Source: Catelliglobosispora koreensis DSM 44566 (GTDB lineage Bacteria > Actinomycetota > Actinomycetes > Mycobacteriales > Micromonosporaceae). Taken from it: 64,000 bases of DNA. Location: contig NZ_KB903272.1 of assembly GCF_000379685.1 (NCBI RefSeq), forward strand, positions 248,624-312,623, read 5' to 3'. The translations under genes and the position numbers were made by a program. Shown piece by piece: positions 25,497 through 35,797 of the stretch. The notes below the pieces were generated by a model. That model did no database searches. It had not been told where the DNA came from and saw only the letters and a list, made by a program, of their open reading frames with translations. Positions within the stretch are counted from its first letter, which is position 1. The number at the start of each line of letters is the position of its first letter.

Positions 25497-26810
25497 CTAT
25501 TCCGGGCTGATGTTGTGGTTGAGGTGAAAGACGTTCCGCGGGTCGAATTCCCGTTTGACCGCCTTCAGCCGCTCGTAGTTCGCCGCGCCGAAGCCTGACT
25601 CCACGCGTGCTTGCCCTTCGTTTCCAATGAAGTTCAAATACACACTGCCCATCGACCACGGCTTGACGGCGGCACATGACTCGCGCACCCAGGCTTTGCC
25701 GCGCTCGTCATCGCTGGCCTTATCCCACAGCCCGAACGGATGCACCACCCAGGGTGCTGCCCGCCAGGGCACGGGGTAATCGGCTGTCTCACGGCCCGCG
25801 GCGCCTCCCGCTGGGAACAGCACGCCCTGTGACGCCGACGGGACGATCATCGTGTTCGTCGTGTCGCAGAAGGCACGCACCGCTTCGTCGGGCAGTGAGG
25901 CGAGATGCTCGGCCGACCAGTAATTGCGGTGTCCCGGTGGGTCGTCGACCATGCATTGCAAGTCAGCGTAAGGCAGCTCCATTTGCATGCCGCCCTCGTG
26001 CCCAAGCTGTGTCATGGGTTCGATCTCGGCCGGGTCACCGGCGCTCATCACCAACACAGCAAGCGTCTTCTTGCCTTGCATATGCGCTGGGACGAACTCC
26101 TCGGGCGGGCCGGTCATGTAAATCACGGCACCGTTGACATCGTCGGAGCCAGCCTCGATGAAATCGCGGAACTTAGCGACCATTTCCGGGCCGCGCTCAG
26201 GCTGAAACAACAGCATCGCCATCGCGACTGTCGAAAGTGGATGAAGGCGGAACGTCAATTCCGTTGCTACGCCGAAGTTTCCGCCACCACCGTGCAAAGC
26301 CCAAAACAGTTCAGGATTCTCCTTCGGACTCGCCTTGACGAACCGTCCATCGGCGGTCACGAGTTCGGCTTCGAGCAGGTTGTCACAAGCGAGCCCAAAC
26401 TTTCGGTCCAGCCAGCCGGTTCCGCCACCGAGGGAGAATCCGCCCACGCCCGTCGTCGACACGCGGCCACCGGTCGTCGCGAGTCCGAACGGTTCCGTTG
26501 CCCGGTCAAGGTTGCTCATCGTGGCACCACCTTGAACCTTGGCCGTGCGTGCCTTGGGATCGACCTCGACGTGGTTCAGGTGGCGCAAATCAATGACCAG
26601 TCCACCTTCCGTGAGCGCCATCCCGGCCACACTGTGCCCGCCACCGCGAACGGCGATCTCCAGCCCGTGCTCACGCGCGTAGCGAATCGCTTCAGCCACC
26701 TCGTCTTTGGTCCGGCAAAGCGCGATAACGGACGGTTTCCGGTCGATCATCGCATTGAAGATCGTGCGGTTATCGTCATAACCCGGGTCGCCCACCTGAA
26801 TCAGCTCCAT
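25497..26810 (-). CDS. FAD-linked oxidase, VAO/berberine bridge type
   Basis: A 437-residue flavoenzyme. The FAD domain shows VRGGGHSVAGMA, with the His that usually carries the 8-alpha-histidyl FAD, then GGRVSTTGVGGFSLGGGTGW and HGGGGNFGVAT. The C-terminal BBE segment ends VNFIGNE-like to FHLNHNISPE. Likely oxidises a sugar, alcohol or natural product; substrate not predictable. ATG 26810 has GGGAGG eight bases ahead; GTG 26819 sits too close to that site. It is followed on the same strand by no linked gene. Confidence 0.88.
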   Translation of the reverse strand: MELIQVGDPGYDDNRTIFNAMIDRKPSVIALCRTKDEVAEAIRYAREHGLEIAVRGGGHSVAGMALTEGGLVIDLRHLNHVEVDPKARTAKVQGGATMSNLDRATEPFGLATTGGRVSTTGVGGFSLGGGTGWLDRKFGLACDNLLEAELVTADGRFVKASPKENPELFWALHGGGGNFGVATELTFRLHPLSTVAMAMLLFQPERGPEMVAKFRDFIEAGSDDVNGAVIYMTGPPEEFVPAHMQGKKTLAVLVMSAGDPAEIEPMTQLGHEGGMQMELPYADLQCMVDDPPGHRNYWSAEHLASLPDEAVRAFCDTTNTMIVPSASQGVLFPAGGAAGRETADYPVPWRAAPWVVHPFGLWDKASDDERGKAWVRESCAAVKPWSMGSVYLNFIGNEGQARVESGFGAANYERLKAVKREFDPRNVFHLNHNISPE

Positions 26811-26833
26811 GGGGCTCACCTCCCGGATTCAGG

Positions 26834-27322
26834 CTATGCCCGGCCCCCGAGCTTGCGGAGCAGATCGCGCTGAGCATCCGTCTCGGGAGCGCTAAAACCG
26901 CGTGCGGTGGTCATGATTTCCATCGCCTGATCGGCCGTCGCCCCGAGCTGAATCAGCGTGGCGCCCGCGATCGTGCCAGATCTGCCAATGCCACCAAAAC
27001 AATGCGCAACGACGAATCGCCCTTCGCTGACTTCTTGCGCCAGCCGCCGGCTCAGCTCCAAAAGTTCTTCCCCATCTGGTACTCCGAAGTCCGCGACCGG
27101 AAACGACAGGAAACTAATTCCGGCCCGTTCCGCCTCCTCCTGCTCACGCAACAGTCCCAGCCGCTCCTGCTCGGGCCGGGTGAGCGCGCACACCAACGTG
27201 TCGACGCCTTTACCGCGCAGGGAAGCCATGCTGTCGGCCAGCCAGTCGAAGCCAGCCGGCCTGGGCATCATCGCTAGCCGTCCCGCGCCTGGCCAGTCGA
27301 GCACGAAGGGGGTTGTTTTCAC
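26834..27322 (-). CDS. Dual-specificity type protein phosphatase
   Basis: A 162-residue Cys-dependent phosphatase. The P-loop VAHCFGGIGRSGT gives C108 and R114 (CX5R), and the general-acid loop is FPVADFGVPD with D78. It resembles bacterial tyrosine or dual-specificity phosphatases. It lies upstream of the FAD oxidase gene on the same strand (23-base gap) and may be cotranscribed. Target unknown. Confidence 0.88.
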   Translation of the reverse strand: MKTTPFVLDWPGAGRLAMMPRPAGFDWLADSMASLRGKGVDTLVCALTRPEQERLGLLREQEEAERAGISFLSFPVADFGVPDGEELLELSRRLAQEVSEGRFVVAHCFGGIGRSGTIAGATLIQLGATADQAMEIMTTARGFSAPETDAQRDLLRKLGGRA

Positions 27323-27357
27323 TATGAGCCCCTAGAAATTCGCGTAGGAAGAGAGGT

Positions 27358-27807
27358 ATGCAAAAGATTAGTACGTGGCTGTGGTTTGACACTCAAGCCG
27401 AAGAAGCGGCCCGTTTCTATGCCTCAGTGTTCCCCAACGGCAAAGTGCTTGGCACACAAGGACCCGTTACCTCGTTTGAACTTGAGGGCATCGAGTTTTA
27501 CGCCCTCAACGGAGGCAAAGCGGATTTCGGTTTCACGCCTGCGGTTTCGCTCTACGTCGACTGCCGCGACCAATCCGAAGTGGATACGTTGTGGGACAAA
27601 CTGACCGCTGACGGCGGCTCTCCCGGCCAGTGCGGCTGGCTGACCGACAAATACGGTGTCTCCTGGCAGATCATCCCCCGTGACCTGCCCGAGCTGCTCG
27701 CCGACCCCGATCCCGTCAAGGCTGAGCGCGTCATGACCGCCATGCTCGGCATGCAGAAGATCGACGTCGACGCCTTAAAACAAGCCGCGATCGTCGAGGG
27801 CGCTTAG
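27358..27807 (+). CDS. VOC-fold protein, PhnB / 3-demethylubiquinone methyltransferase-like
   Basis: A 149-residue VOC-superfamily protein with the family start ISTWLWFDTQAEEAARFYAS, FELEGIEFYALNGG and GQCGWLTDKYGVSWQIIP. Despite the old methyltransferase label, no methyltransferase fold is seen and the activity is unknown. GAGAGG lies four bases before the ATG. It is divergent from the phosphatase gene. Confidence 0.88.
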   Translation: MQKISTWLWFDTQAEEAARFYASVFPNGKVLGTQGPVTSFELEGIEFYALNGGKADFGFTPAVSLYVDCRDQSEVDTLWDKLTADGGSPGQCGWLTDKYGVSWQIIPRDLPELLADPDPVKAERVMTAMLGMQKIDVDALKQAAIVEGA

Positions 27808-27813
27808 CTTTTC

Positions 27814-27844
27814 GGGTGGCTCCGCACAGATCGCTGAGCCACCC
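27814..27844. terminator. Hairpin between the VOC gene and rnpB
   Basis: A perfect 9-bp stem (27814-27822 with 27836-27844) closes a 13-base loop. It can serve the VOC gene and the minus-strand RNase P transcript. The remaining DNA to 28029 holds no gene I can support. Confidence 0.6.
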
Positions 27845-28029
27845 TAATCTTTCCCCGGGCGCCCCGGCGGCGATCGGGTCCAGTCGCTCTCTGCTGTCAA
27901 ACCCGGTGCTAATCGCCCTTGCCCGCGACTCGGCCGTAACGCACCCGCACCCCCAGTTTAGTTAGCCTCACCGGGCCGGGTGCCCACTTCGCCAATCGGC
28001 CGAGCTTTCGTTCGTCCAAGGTGGAGCGG

Positions 28030-28429
28030 TGACGGGTGAGACGACCTGTACGCCGGATTCTGTGACGCCTTGCGGCGCCGGCGGCCATCCATCTCGCATC
28101 TGCAGTCGCCTGCAGGCTTAAGCGGCCTACCCGCGAGCTCGGGCGGGCAGCCCTCGAACGCTCGCGCAGGTTCTGCCCGTGGGCGGAACCCTTCTTGGCC
28201 TTGCTCCGGGTGGGGTTTACCTAGCCGCGACGGTCACCCGCCGCGCTGGTGAGCTCTTACCTCACCGTTTCACCCTTACCCAGCCGAGGCTGGGCGGTCT
28301 GTTTTCTGTGGCACTATCCCGCAGGTCACCCTGGGTTGCCGTTAGCAACCACCCTGCCCTTTGGAGTCCGGACGTTCCTCGGCGGAAGCTCTGCCTCCGA
28401 CGCGGCCGCCCGGTCGTCTCGCCCGTCGA
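28030..28429 (-). ncRNA. rnpB: RNase P RNA, bacterial class A
   Basis: The catalytic RNA that trims 5' leaders from pre-tRNA. On the minus strand the ends pair as helix P1 (about 28412-28427 with 28031-28046). Conserved cores are seen in order: GAGGAACGTCCGGACTCCA, GGATAGTGCCACAGAAAACA, GGGTAAGGGTGAAACGGTG, GGTAAGAG, GGCTAGGTAAACCCC and, near the 3' end, ACAGAATCCGGCGTACAGG. Length of about 400 nt fits actinomycetes. Exact ends are estimated from P1. A protein frame that runs through it on the plus strand is not real. Its promoter must overlap the start of the divergent TauE/SafE gene. Confidence 0.95.
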
Positions 28430-28454
28430 CTGTCCATGCTACAAACCCAGGGAT

Positions 28455-29201
28455 ATGGAACTGGGACAGGCGCTCCTCCTCGCGGGTGCGGGTGTCATCA
28501 CAGGGACGGTGAACGCCGTCGCCGGGGGAGGGTCGCTCATGACCTTTCCCGCTCTGCTGTGGGCAGGGCTGCCTCCCGTTCAGGCCAGCGTGACCAACTC
28601 AGTCTCAGTGCCCTTCGGGTACATCGGGGGAGTTCTCGGCACACGGCGGGACATCAAGGGGCAGACCGTGCTGCGGCAGCTCGTGCCCGCCGCCGTCGCC
28701 GGGACGGTTCTCGGAGCGGTGCTTCTGCTCAGCACGCCGGAGAAGCTGTTCGACTGGATCGCGCCGATCCTCGTGCTGATCGCCGCGCTGGCGATGGCGT
28801 TTCAGGATCAGCTGGCAGCCCGGCTCAAGGATCCGCACAACCAGCCCACGTGGGTGAAGGCCGCCGCCATCTTCGGCATCGGGCTCTACGGCGGGTACTT
28901 CATCGCCGCCATCGGCGTCATCATCATGGCCGTGTTGGGGCTCGTGCTGAAGGACAACATCAGGCGGCTCGTGGGCACGAAGAACGTCATCCAGCTCGCC
29001 ATCGGCACGACAGCCGCGGTGTCCTTCGCGCTCTTCGGTGATGTGGCGTGGTGGGCCGTGGCCGCCCTCGTCCCGGGAACGCTCGTGGGCGGGTTCATCG
29101 GCGGGCATTACGGCAGGCGTCTCAACGCGAAAGCCGTTAAGTGGATCGTGGTGGGATTCGGGTTTGTGGTGTCGGCCCTACTTTTCGCCAGGGCCATCTG
29201 A
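28455..29201 (+). CDS. TauE/SafE family anion exporter
   Basis: A 248-residue membrane protein with about eight hydrophobic segments and the family start GVITGTVNAVAGGGSLMTFPALL, repeated in part as GLYGGYFIAAIGVIIMAVLG. The family moves sulfite, sulfoacetate or related organosulfur anions; the substrate here is not shown. ATG 28455 is used because the longer frame from 28179 lies inside rnpB. npdG follows after 12 bases. Confidence 0.9.
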   Translation: MELGQALLLAGAGVITGTVNAVAGGGSLMTFPALLWAGLPPVQASVTNSVSVPFGYIGGVLGTRRDIKGQTVLRQLVPAAVAGTVLGAVLLLSTPEKLFDWIAPILVLIAALAMAFQDQLAARLKDPHNQPTWVKAAAIFGIGLYGGYFIAAIGVIIMAVLGLVLKDNIRRLVGTKNVIQLAIGTTAAVSFALFGDVAWWAVAALVPGTLVGGFIGGHYGRRLNAKAVKWIVVGFGFVVSALLFARAI

Positions 29202-29213
29202 CAGTATCGCCCA

Positions 29214-29900
29214 ATGCGTTTCGACCAGAGCACTTTGCCGGACGTCAGCGGCCACGTCGTCGGCATCCTTGGCGGCACCGGTGACCAGGGCAGGGGCCTC
29301 GCGATCCGGCTGGCACAAGCGGGTCAGCGGGTGCTGATCGGCTCCCGTAATGCCGAGCGGGCCGAAGCTTCCGCTCAGGAGATCGCCGCTATCGCGGGCG
29401 GCGACGTGCGTGGCGCCGAAAACGCAAGTGTGGCAAGGGATTCCGACCTGATCATTATCGCGGTGCCATTCGACGGGCACGCGTCCACTTTGGAATCGCT
29501 CAAGGCCGACCTCGCGGGCAAAATCGTCATCGACTGTGTGAACCCGCTGGGCTTCGGCAAGCAGGGCCCGTTCGCGCTGAAGGTTGAGGAAGGCAGTGCC
29601 GCCGAGCAGGCTGCCGCGATCCTCACCGAGTCGACGGTCACCGCCGCGTTCCACCACGTGTCAGCCGAGCTGCTCGCTGATCTGACGGTCGAGGCGATGG
29701 AACTCGACGTGCTCGTCCTCGGCGACGACCGGGAAGCGGTCGCCCAGGTGCAGGCGCTAGCGGGCCGCATCAAGGGGATGCGCGGCGTGCACGCGGGGCG
29801 GCTGCGTAATGCGGGACAGGTGGAGGCACTGACCGCCAACTTGATCGCCATCAACAAGCGCTACAAGGCACACGCCGGCATCCGCGTCACGGACGTCTAG
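29214..29900 (+). CDS. npdG: F420-dependent NADP reductase
   Basis: Transfers hydride between NADP(H) and coenzyme F420. The 228 residues begin with the NADP-binding VVGILGGTGDQGRGLAIRLA and continue with LIGSRNAERAE, AVPFDGHA, VIDCVNPLGF, AAFHHVSAELL and NLIAINKRYKAHAGIRVT, all typical of NpdG/Fno. Together with cofC at 51550 it shows the organism makes and uses F420. It lies 12 bases after the exporter gene; CAGTAT sits six bases before the ATG. Confidence 0.92.
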   Translation: MRFDQSTLPDVSGHVVGILGGTGDQGRGLAIRLAQAGQRVLIGSRNAERAEASAQEIAAIAGGDVRGAENASVARDSDLIIIAVPFDGHASTLESLKADLAGKIVIDCVNPLGFGKQGPFALKVEEGSAAEQAAAILTESTVTAAFHHVSAELLADLTVEAMELDVLVLGDDREAVAQVQALAGRIKGMRGVHAGRLRNAGQVEALTANLIAINKRYKAHAGIRVTDV

Positions 29901-29908
29901 CGAGCGGG

Positions 29909-30119
29909 TGCATAAACCTGCGGCTGAATTTTGCGCGTTTCCGGGGGCGTGAGCATGTGTTTTTCACGCCTTTGCTCTGCACCCATAGAGGCAGAGGTGT
30001 CTGCATATTTGTGCCTGTATAGGTGCAGAGCAAAGGCGGTTCGCGCACTACAGTCCTGCCTGGTCGCGGCCCCGCGTGAGACGAAGCCGGCCGGGATTCT
30101 GATGCATAAACGGCGGCGA
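29909..30119. repeat. Intergenic element: 17-bp inverted repeat inside near-direct repeats
   Basis: A perfect 17-bp inverted repeat (29967-29983 and 30022-30038) spans a 38-base centre that itself can pair further. Outside it, TGCATAAAC occurs at 29909-29917 and 30103-30111, each followed by a GCGGC-GAA-like stretch. The whole lies between convergent npdG and panB. It may act as a terminator, but the flanking direct repeats suggest a small inserted element. Confidence 0.6.
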
Positions 30120-30121
30120 AG

Positions 30122-30955
30122 TTAGAACGAGTGGTCCTGGGTGGGGAAGACGCCATCGCGGACTTCGGCGGCGTAGGTTTTGGCCGCGTCGGACAAAGTC
30201 GTTGCCAGGTCGGCGTATTTCTTGACGAACCGGGGAACCGGGCCGCCGCCAACGCGCAGTCCGGCCATGTCCTGCCAGACGAGGACTTGAGCGTCACAGT
30301 CCGGTCCGGCGCCGATGCCGATGGTGGGGATGCCTAACTCTGAAGTGATCTGGGCGGCGACGGCGGCGGGGACCATCTCCAGCACGATCGCGAAGGCTCC
30401 GGCTTCTTGGCAGCTGTGCGCTGCCTCGATCAAGTGCTTGGCGTCTTCGCCGCGGCCCTGCACCCGGTACCCACCGATTTGGTGTTCTGATTGGGGGGTG
30501 AAGCCGATGTGCGCCATGACGGGGATGCCCGTGGACACGATGGCTTCGATGAGCAGCGGCCGGGCGCCTTCGAGCTTGACGGCGTGGACTTGGGCTTCCT
30601 TCATGAAGCGCACCGACGTGCGGATCGCCTGTGCCGGACCCTCCTCATAGGAGCCGAAGGCCAGGTCACCGACCACTAGCGCACGGGAAGTAGCGCGCAC
30701 GACAGCGCGCGCCATGGGGATGAGTTCGTCGGTCGTGACCGGAAGCGTGGTCTCGTAACCGAAGACGTTGTTGGCGGCCGAGTCGCCGACGAGCAGCACC
30801 GGAATGCCCGCTTCGTCGAACAGGCGAGCCGTGTACTGGTCGTAGGAAGTGAGCATCGCCCACTTCTCGCCACGGTCCTTGAGCTGCTGCAAGTGCCGTG
30901 TGCGAATGCGCTGGCCTACCGGGGCGCCATAGAGGGAGCCCACTGCATCTGACAT
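30122..30955 (-). CDS. panB: 3-methyl-2-oxobutanoate hydroxymethyltransferase
   Basis: First committed step of pantothenate synthesis: adds a hydroxymethyl group from methylene-tetrahydrofolate to 2-ketoisovalerate, an intermediate of the ilv pathway. The 277 residues have [39 protein letters not shown] with the Mg-binding Asp, [26 protein letters not shown] and [19 protein letters not shown]. It has a GAGAGGAGA ribosome site just ahead. panC and panD are not in the window. Confidence 0.96.
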   Translation of the reverse strand: MSDAVGSLYGAPVGQRIRTRHLQQLKDRGEKWAMLTSYDQYTARLFDEAGIPVLLVGDSAANNVFGYETTLPVTTDELIPMARAVVRATSRALVVGDLAFGSYEEGPAQAIRTSVRFMKEAQVHAVKLEGARPLLIEAIVSTGIPVMAHIGFTPQSEHQIGGYRVQGRGEDAKHLIEAAHSCQEAGAFAIVLEMVPAAVAAQITSELGIPTIGIGAGPDCDAQVLVWQDMAGLRVGGGPVPRFVKKYADLATTLSDAAKTYAAEVRDGVFPTQDHSF

Positions 30956-31043
30956 CGTCGTCTCCTCTCACCTCGAGGCCGCGCTTTACGGTCCCCGGGC
31001 TCTAAAGAGATGCTTGCACCCCGAGGGCGCCCGCCGTCAGCTT

Positions 31044-32792
<1,749 letters not shown>

Positions 32793-32802
32793 ATCCCCCA
32801 AT

Positions 32803-33504
32803 TTACCGGGGCTGGGTGAGCCTGCTCAGGGTCAGGTCCACCAGCTTGACCGGATCGATGGCGGCCACGGCGTCTACCGAGCCGATTTCGCGGAGCACCG
32901 ATAGCACCTGCCCGACCCGGCCCAGCGTGACGTAGCCCGAGGTGATGCGCCCGCCGCCGGTCAGTGTCAGTTTGATCGTGTATCCGTTCACGTCATCGCG
33001 CACAGGAGCCGCTGACACTTGAACGGGAGTCCCGTCGTCGAGCACCGCACCAAACTGCTTGCAGGTCTTGCCGACTTCGCGCAGCTCGCGCAAGGCGGCT
33101 TCGGCTCCGTTGCCGGCGAAAGTGGTGAGCAGCTGGGTCAGCTGGGCTGGTCCATCGAGGTGAGTCGACGCCTGATCGGTCGCTTCCACTTGTGGCATCT
33201 TCTGCGCGGCTTGCCGCACCAGCGATGTGGGATCAAGCAACGCGGCGCAACTTTCCGCTGGGGGAAGGCGGCGAATCGTGGCTTTGGAGGCCGACGCGAA
33301 CGGCTTGGGCAAGTCAGCCGGCCGGATCAGGGCCTGCTCCAACTCGGCTTGAGTGGCCGCCATCGTGCCGTTGTCTTTGGCTGGCTTGACGGGTGTGGGC
33401 TGCCTTGGGCTGCTGACCGCGCCCATGATCCCCGCTATCGTCAAGGCCCCGAACAGGGTGACCCCCAGAACCGCTCCGCCGACCAGGGTCTTTCGCCTTA
33501 TCAC
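32803..33504 (-). CDS. Membrane-anchored or exported protein of unknown function
   Basis: A 233-residue protein. A basic start (VIRRKTL) and one hydrophobic stretch (about residues 6-28) form a signal anchor; the rest is soluble and would lie outside. There are two Cys (in AESCAALLD and GKTCKQFG) that could form a disulfide. I do not recognise the family. The frame extends upstream to 33963, but that part is a shadow of glnA; GTG 33504 after GGACGGGA is chosen. It is divergent from glnA and cotranscribed with nadE by spacing. Confidence 0.7.
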   Translation of the reverse strand: MIRRKTLVGGAVLGVTLFGALTIAGIMGAVSSPRQPTPVKPAKDNGTMAATQAELEQALIRPADLPKPFASASKATIRRLPPAESCAALLDPTSLVRQAAQKMPQVEATDQASTHLDGPAQLTQLLTTFAGNGAEAALRELREVGKTCKQFGAVLDDGTPVQVSAAPVRDDVNGYTIKLTLTGGGRITSGYVTLGRVGQVLSVLREIGSVDAVAAIDPVKLVDLTLSRLTQPR

Positions 33505-33576
33505 GTCCCGTCCAACGAACGTCTTCTTCTGAGGTGGCGTAACGTTCGCGTAACAGGAACTTGGAAGGATGTCCTC

Positions 33577-34929
33577 GTGGACCGTCAGCAAGAGTTTGTG
33601 CTTCGCACGCTTGAAGAGCGTGACATCCGTTTTGTCCGTCTCTGGTTCACTGATGTGCTGGGAACGCTCAAGTCGGTCAGTGTCGCTCCGGCGGAACTCG
33701 AAGCCGCGTTTGACGAGGGCATCGGCTTCGACGGCTCGGCCATCGAGGGCTTCGCTCGCATCTATGAATCCGACATGATCGCTATGCCGGATCCCACGAC
33801 ATTCCAAGTCTTCCCCTTTGAGGGCGGATCGTCTGGCGAGAGCGCCCGGATGTTCTGCGACATCCTGATGCCCGATGGCACCCCGTCTTGGGCCGATCCG
33901 CGGCACGTGCTGCGCCGCGCACTGTCCAAAGCGGCCGATAAGGGCTTCACCTTCTACACGCACCCCGAAATCGAGTTCTTCCTGCTGGAGAACGGGCCGG
34001 TCGACGGCTCAGTTCCGGTGCCGGTCGACGCCGGTGGCTACTTCGACCACACGACACATGCCGTCGCCCGCGACTTCCGCCGCCAGGCCGTGCTCGCCCT
34101 GGAACGCATCGGCATCTCCGTGGAATTCAGCCATCACGAGGTCGCGCCAGGCCAGCAAGAGATCGATTTGCGGTACGCCGATGCGCTGACCACGGCCGAC
34201 AACATCATGACGTTCCGCCATGTCATGCGGGAGGTCGCGCTGACCCACGGGGTGCGCGCGACGTTCATGCCCAAGCCGTTCACCGATCAGCCCGGCAGCG
34301 GCATGCACACGCACCTGTCGCTGTTCGAAGGCGAGCGCAACGCCTTCCACGATCCAGCCGACCCGCACAAGCTGTCCAAGACGGCCAAGGCGTTCATCGC
34401 CGGCGTGCTTACGCATGCCCGCGAGTTCACAGCGGTCACGAACCAGTGGGTGAACTCCTACAAACGGCTTTTCCCGCAAGCGATCCCCGACCGCATCACG
34501 GAGGCTCCGGCTTATGTTTGCTGGGGGCACCTGAACAGGTCGGCACTCGTTCGGGTACCAGCGTATGGAAAGCCCAATTCGGCCCGGGTAGAAGTCCGCT
34601 CCCTGGATTCGGCCTGCAACCCCTACCTCGCCTTCGCGGTGCTGCTTGGCGCCGGTCTCAAGGGCATCGAGGAGGGCTACGAGCTGCCACCGGGAGCCGA
34701 AGACGACGTGTGGTCGCTGTCCAGCGCTGAGCGGCGTGCGATGGGCTACTCGGCGCTTCCGGAGAACCTGTCCGAGGCGATCGACGTGATGTCCGGGTCA
34801 GAGCTCGTCGCTGACGTGCTTGGGGAGCACGTGTTCGACTTCTTCCTGCGCAACAAGCGCGCGGAATGGGAAGAATACCGGCGCGAAGTGACCCCTTACG
34901 AGCGCATCAAATACCTGGGTGCTCTGTAG
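33577..34929 (+). CDS. glnA2: Glutamine synthetase-like enzyme, GlnA2 group
   Basis: A class I glutamine synthetase fold of 450 residues. Active-site parts are EGFARIYESDMIAMPD, HPEIEFFLLE, SHHEVAPGQQEIDLRYADA, KPFTDQPGSGMHTHLSLFE, NSYKRLFP and RVEVRSLDSACNPYLAF. The C-terminal EEGYELPPGAEDDVWSLSS and EHVFDFFLRNKRAEWEEYRR match mycobacterial GlnA2 rather than adenylylated GlnA1. In Streptomyces, GlnA2 and GlnA3 have been shown to glutamylate polyamines, so the substrate may not be ammonia. GTG 33577 follows GGAAGGA. No other nitrogen gene is adjacent. Confidence 0.9.
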   Translation: MDRQQEFVLRTLEERDIRFVRLWFTDVLGTLKSVSVAPAELEAAFDEGIGFDGSAIEGFARIYESDMIAMPDPTTFQVFPFEGGSSGESARMFCDILMPDGTPSWADPRHVLRRALSKAADKGFTFYTHPEIEFFLLENGPVDGSVPVPVDAGGYFDHTTHAVARDFRRQAVLALERIGISVEFSHHEVAPGQQEIDLRYADALTTADNIMTFRHVMREVALTHGVRATFMPKPFTDQPGSGMHTHLSLFEGERNAFHDPADPHKLSKTAKAFIAGVLTHAREFTAVTNQWVNSYKRLFPQAIPDRITEAPAYVCWGHLNRSALVRVPAYGKPNSARVEVRSLDSACNPYLAFAVLLGAGLKGIEEGYELPPGAEDDVWSLSSAERRAMGYSALPENLSEAIDVMSGSELVADVLGEHVFDFFLRNKRAEWEEYRREVTPYERIKYLGAL

Positions 34930-34956
34930 TTGACGCGATCAGTTAACCTGCCGGGC

Positions 34957-35385
34957 ATGTTTGACCAGGACATTTTCAGCGGCGCGTGGCAGAGTCTTGT
35001 CTTCGGCCTCGTTGGCATCATGCTCATGGCCGTCGGCTTCGTCGTCGTTGACCTGCTCACCCCGGGGAAGCTGCGCGAGCTGATCTGGACTGACCGCAGT
35101 CACAACGCGGCACTGCTGCTCGCCGCCAATCAGCTCGGCATCGCGCTGATCGTCTTCACGGCGATCTTCACGAGCTACGGGGAGTTCAGCAAAGGGCTCG
35201 TCTCGACCATCCTCTTCGGACTGATCGGGATCGGCCTGATGGCACTGGCCTTCTACGTGCTCGACTGGCTGACGCCAGGCAAGCTCGGCGACCTCATCGC
35301 GGAAAAGACTCCGCACCCGGCAGCCAAAGTCGTTGCGGCATCCCATTTTGGGGCCGCACTGATCGTCTGCGCCTGTATCTCTTGA
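34957..35385 (+). CDS. DUF350 / UPF0719 membrane protein
   Basis: A 142-residue protein with four hydrophobic segments in two repeats: VVDLLTPGKLRELIW and VLDWLTPGKLGDLIA mark the same point in each half. That is the DUF350 duplication. Function unknown. TAACCT at 34944-34949 lies seven bases before ATG 34957, which has no Shine-Dalgarno; the upstream TTG at 34930 is less likely. Confidence 0.85.
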   Translation: MFDQDIFSGAWQSLVFGLVGIMLMAVGFVVVDLLTPGKLRELIWTDRSHNAALLLAANQLGIALIVFTAIFTSYGEFSKGLVSTILFGLIGIGLMALAFYVLDWLTPGKLGDLIAEKTPHPAAKVVAASHFGAALIVCACIS

Positions 35386-35387
35386 GA

Positions 35388-35416
35388 AAGCGCCGCGGGT
35401 GACTGCCGCGGCGCTT
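35388..35416. terminator. Bidirectional terminator
   Basis: An 11-bp GC-rich stem (35388-35398 with 35406-35416) around a 7-base loop lies between convergent DUF350 and DUF6458 genes. Confidence 0.8.
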
Positions 35417-35426
35417 CCTATGTGTT

Positions 35427-35669
35427 CTAGAGCCGCGGGTCGGGTCCGTCGACGCGCTCATATTCGGTTGTAGTGGTGGGCGTCGTCGTGACTGATGCCG
35501 CCCTGCGGCGTGGACCCCAGATCACTGTGGTCATGAACAGGCCGATCGCACCGGCGGCCATCATGATCCAGCCGACCACATCGAGGTCGAGGAAACCAAC
35601 CTGGACGTTGAGGGCGAAGGTCAAAATCGCGCCCACGGCCAGGAGGAGCAAGCTTGCGCCAATTCCCAT
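35427..35669 (-). CDS. DUF6458-type small membrane protein
   Basis: An 80-residue protein starting MGIGASLLLLAVGAILTFAL with a second helix VVGWIMMAAGAIGLFM and a short soluble Thr-rich tail. The layout matches the actinobacterial DUF6458 group. AAGGAGA lies six bases before ATG 35669; the frame's earlier start at 35684 overlaps that site. Function unknown. Confidence 0.82.
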   Translation of the reverse strand: MGIGASLLLLAVGAILTFALNVQVGFLDLDVVGWIMMAAGAIGLFMTTVIWGPRRRAASVTTTPTTTTEYERVDGPDPRL

Positions 35670-35797
35670 GACTGTCTCCTTCACTGCTATTGGGGGGTCG
35701 CCTCATTCCTTACCCAATGCAGCGCGTTTGACTCGGCGCGTGGCGGGGCAATGTCGTCCTTGGAGGAACATCCCCCGTTTATTTCAAGGAGTGGACA

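Noticed and set aside
28179-28454. N-terminal extension of the TauE/SafE frame
   Set aside because: The extension is antisense to conserved RNase P RNA cores; homologues begin at ATG 28455.
33505-33963. N-terminal extension of the anchored protein gene on the minus strand
   Set aside because: It is antisense to the conserved glnA2 start region and has no protein-like features.
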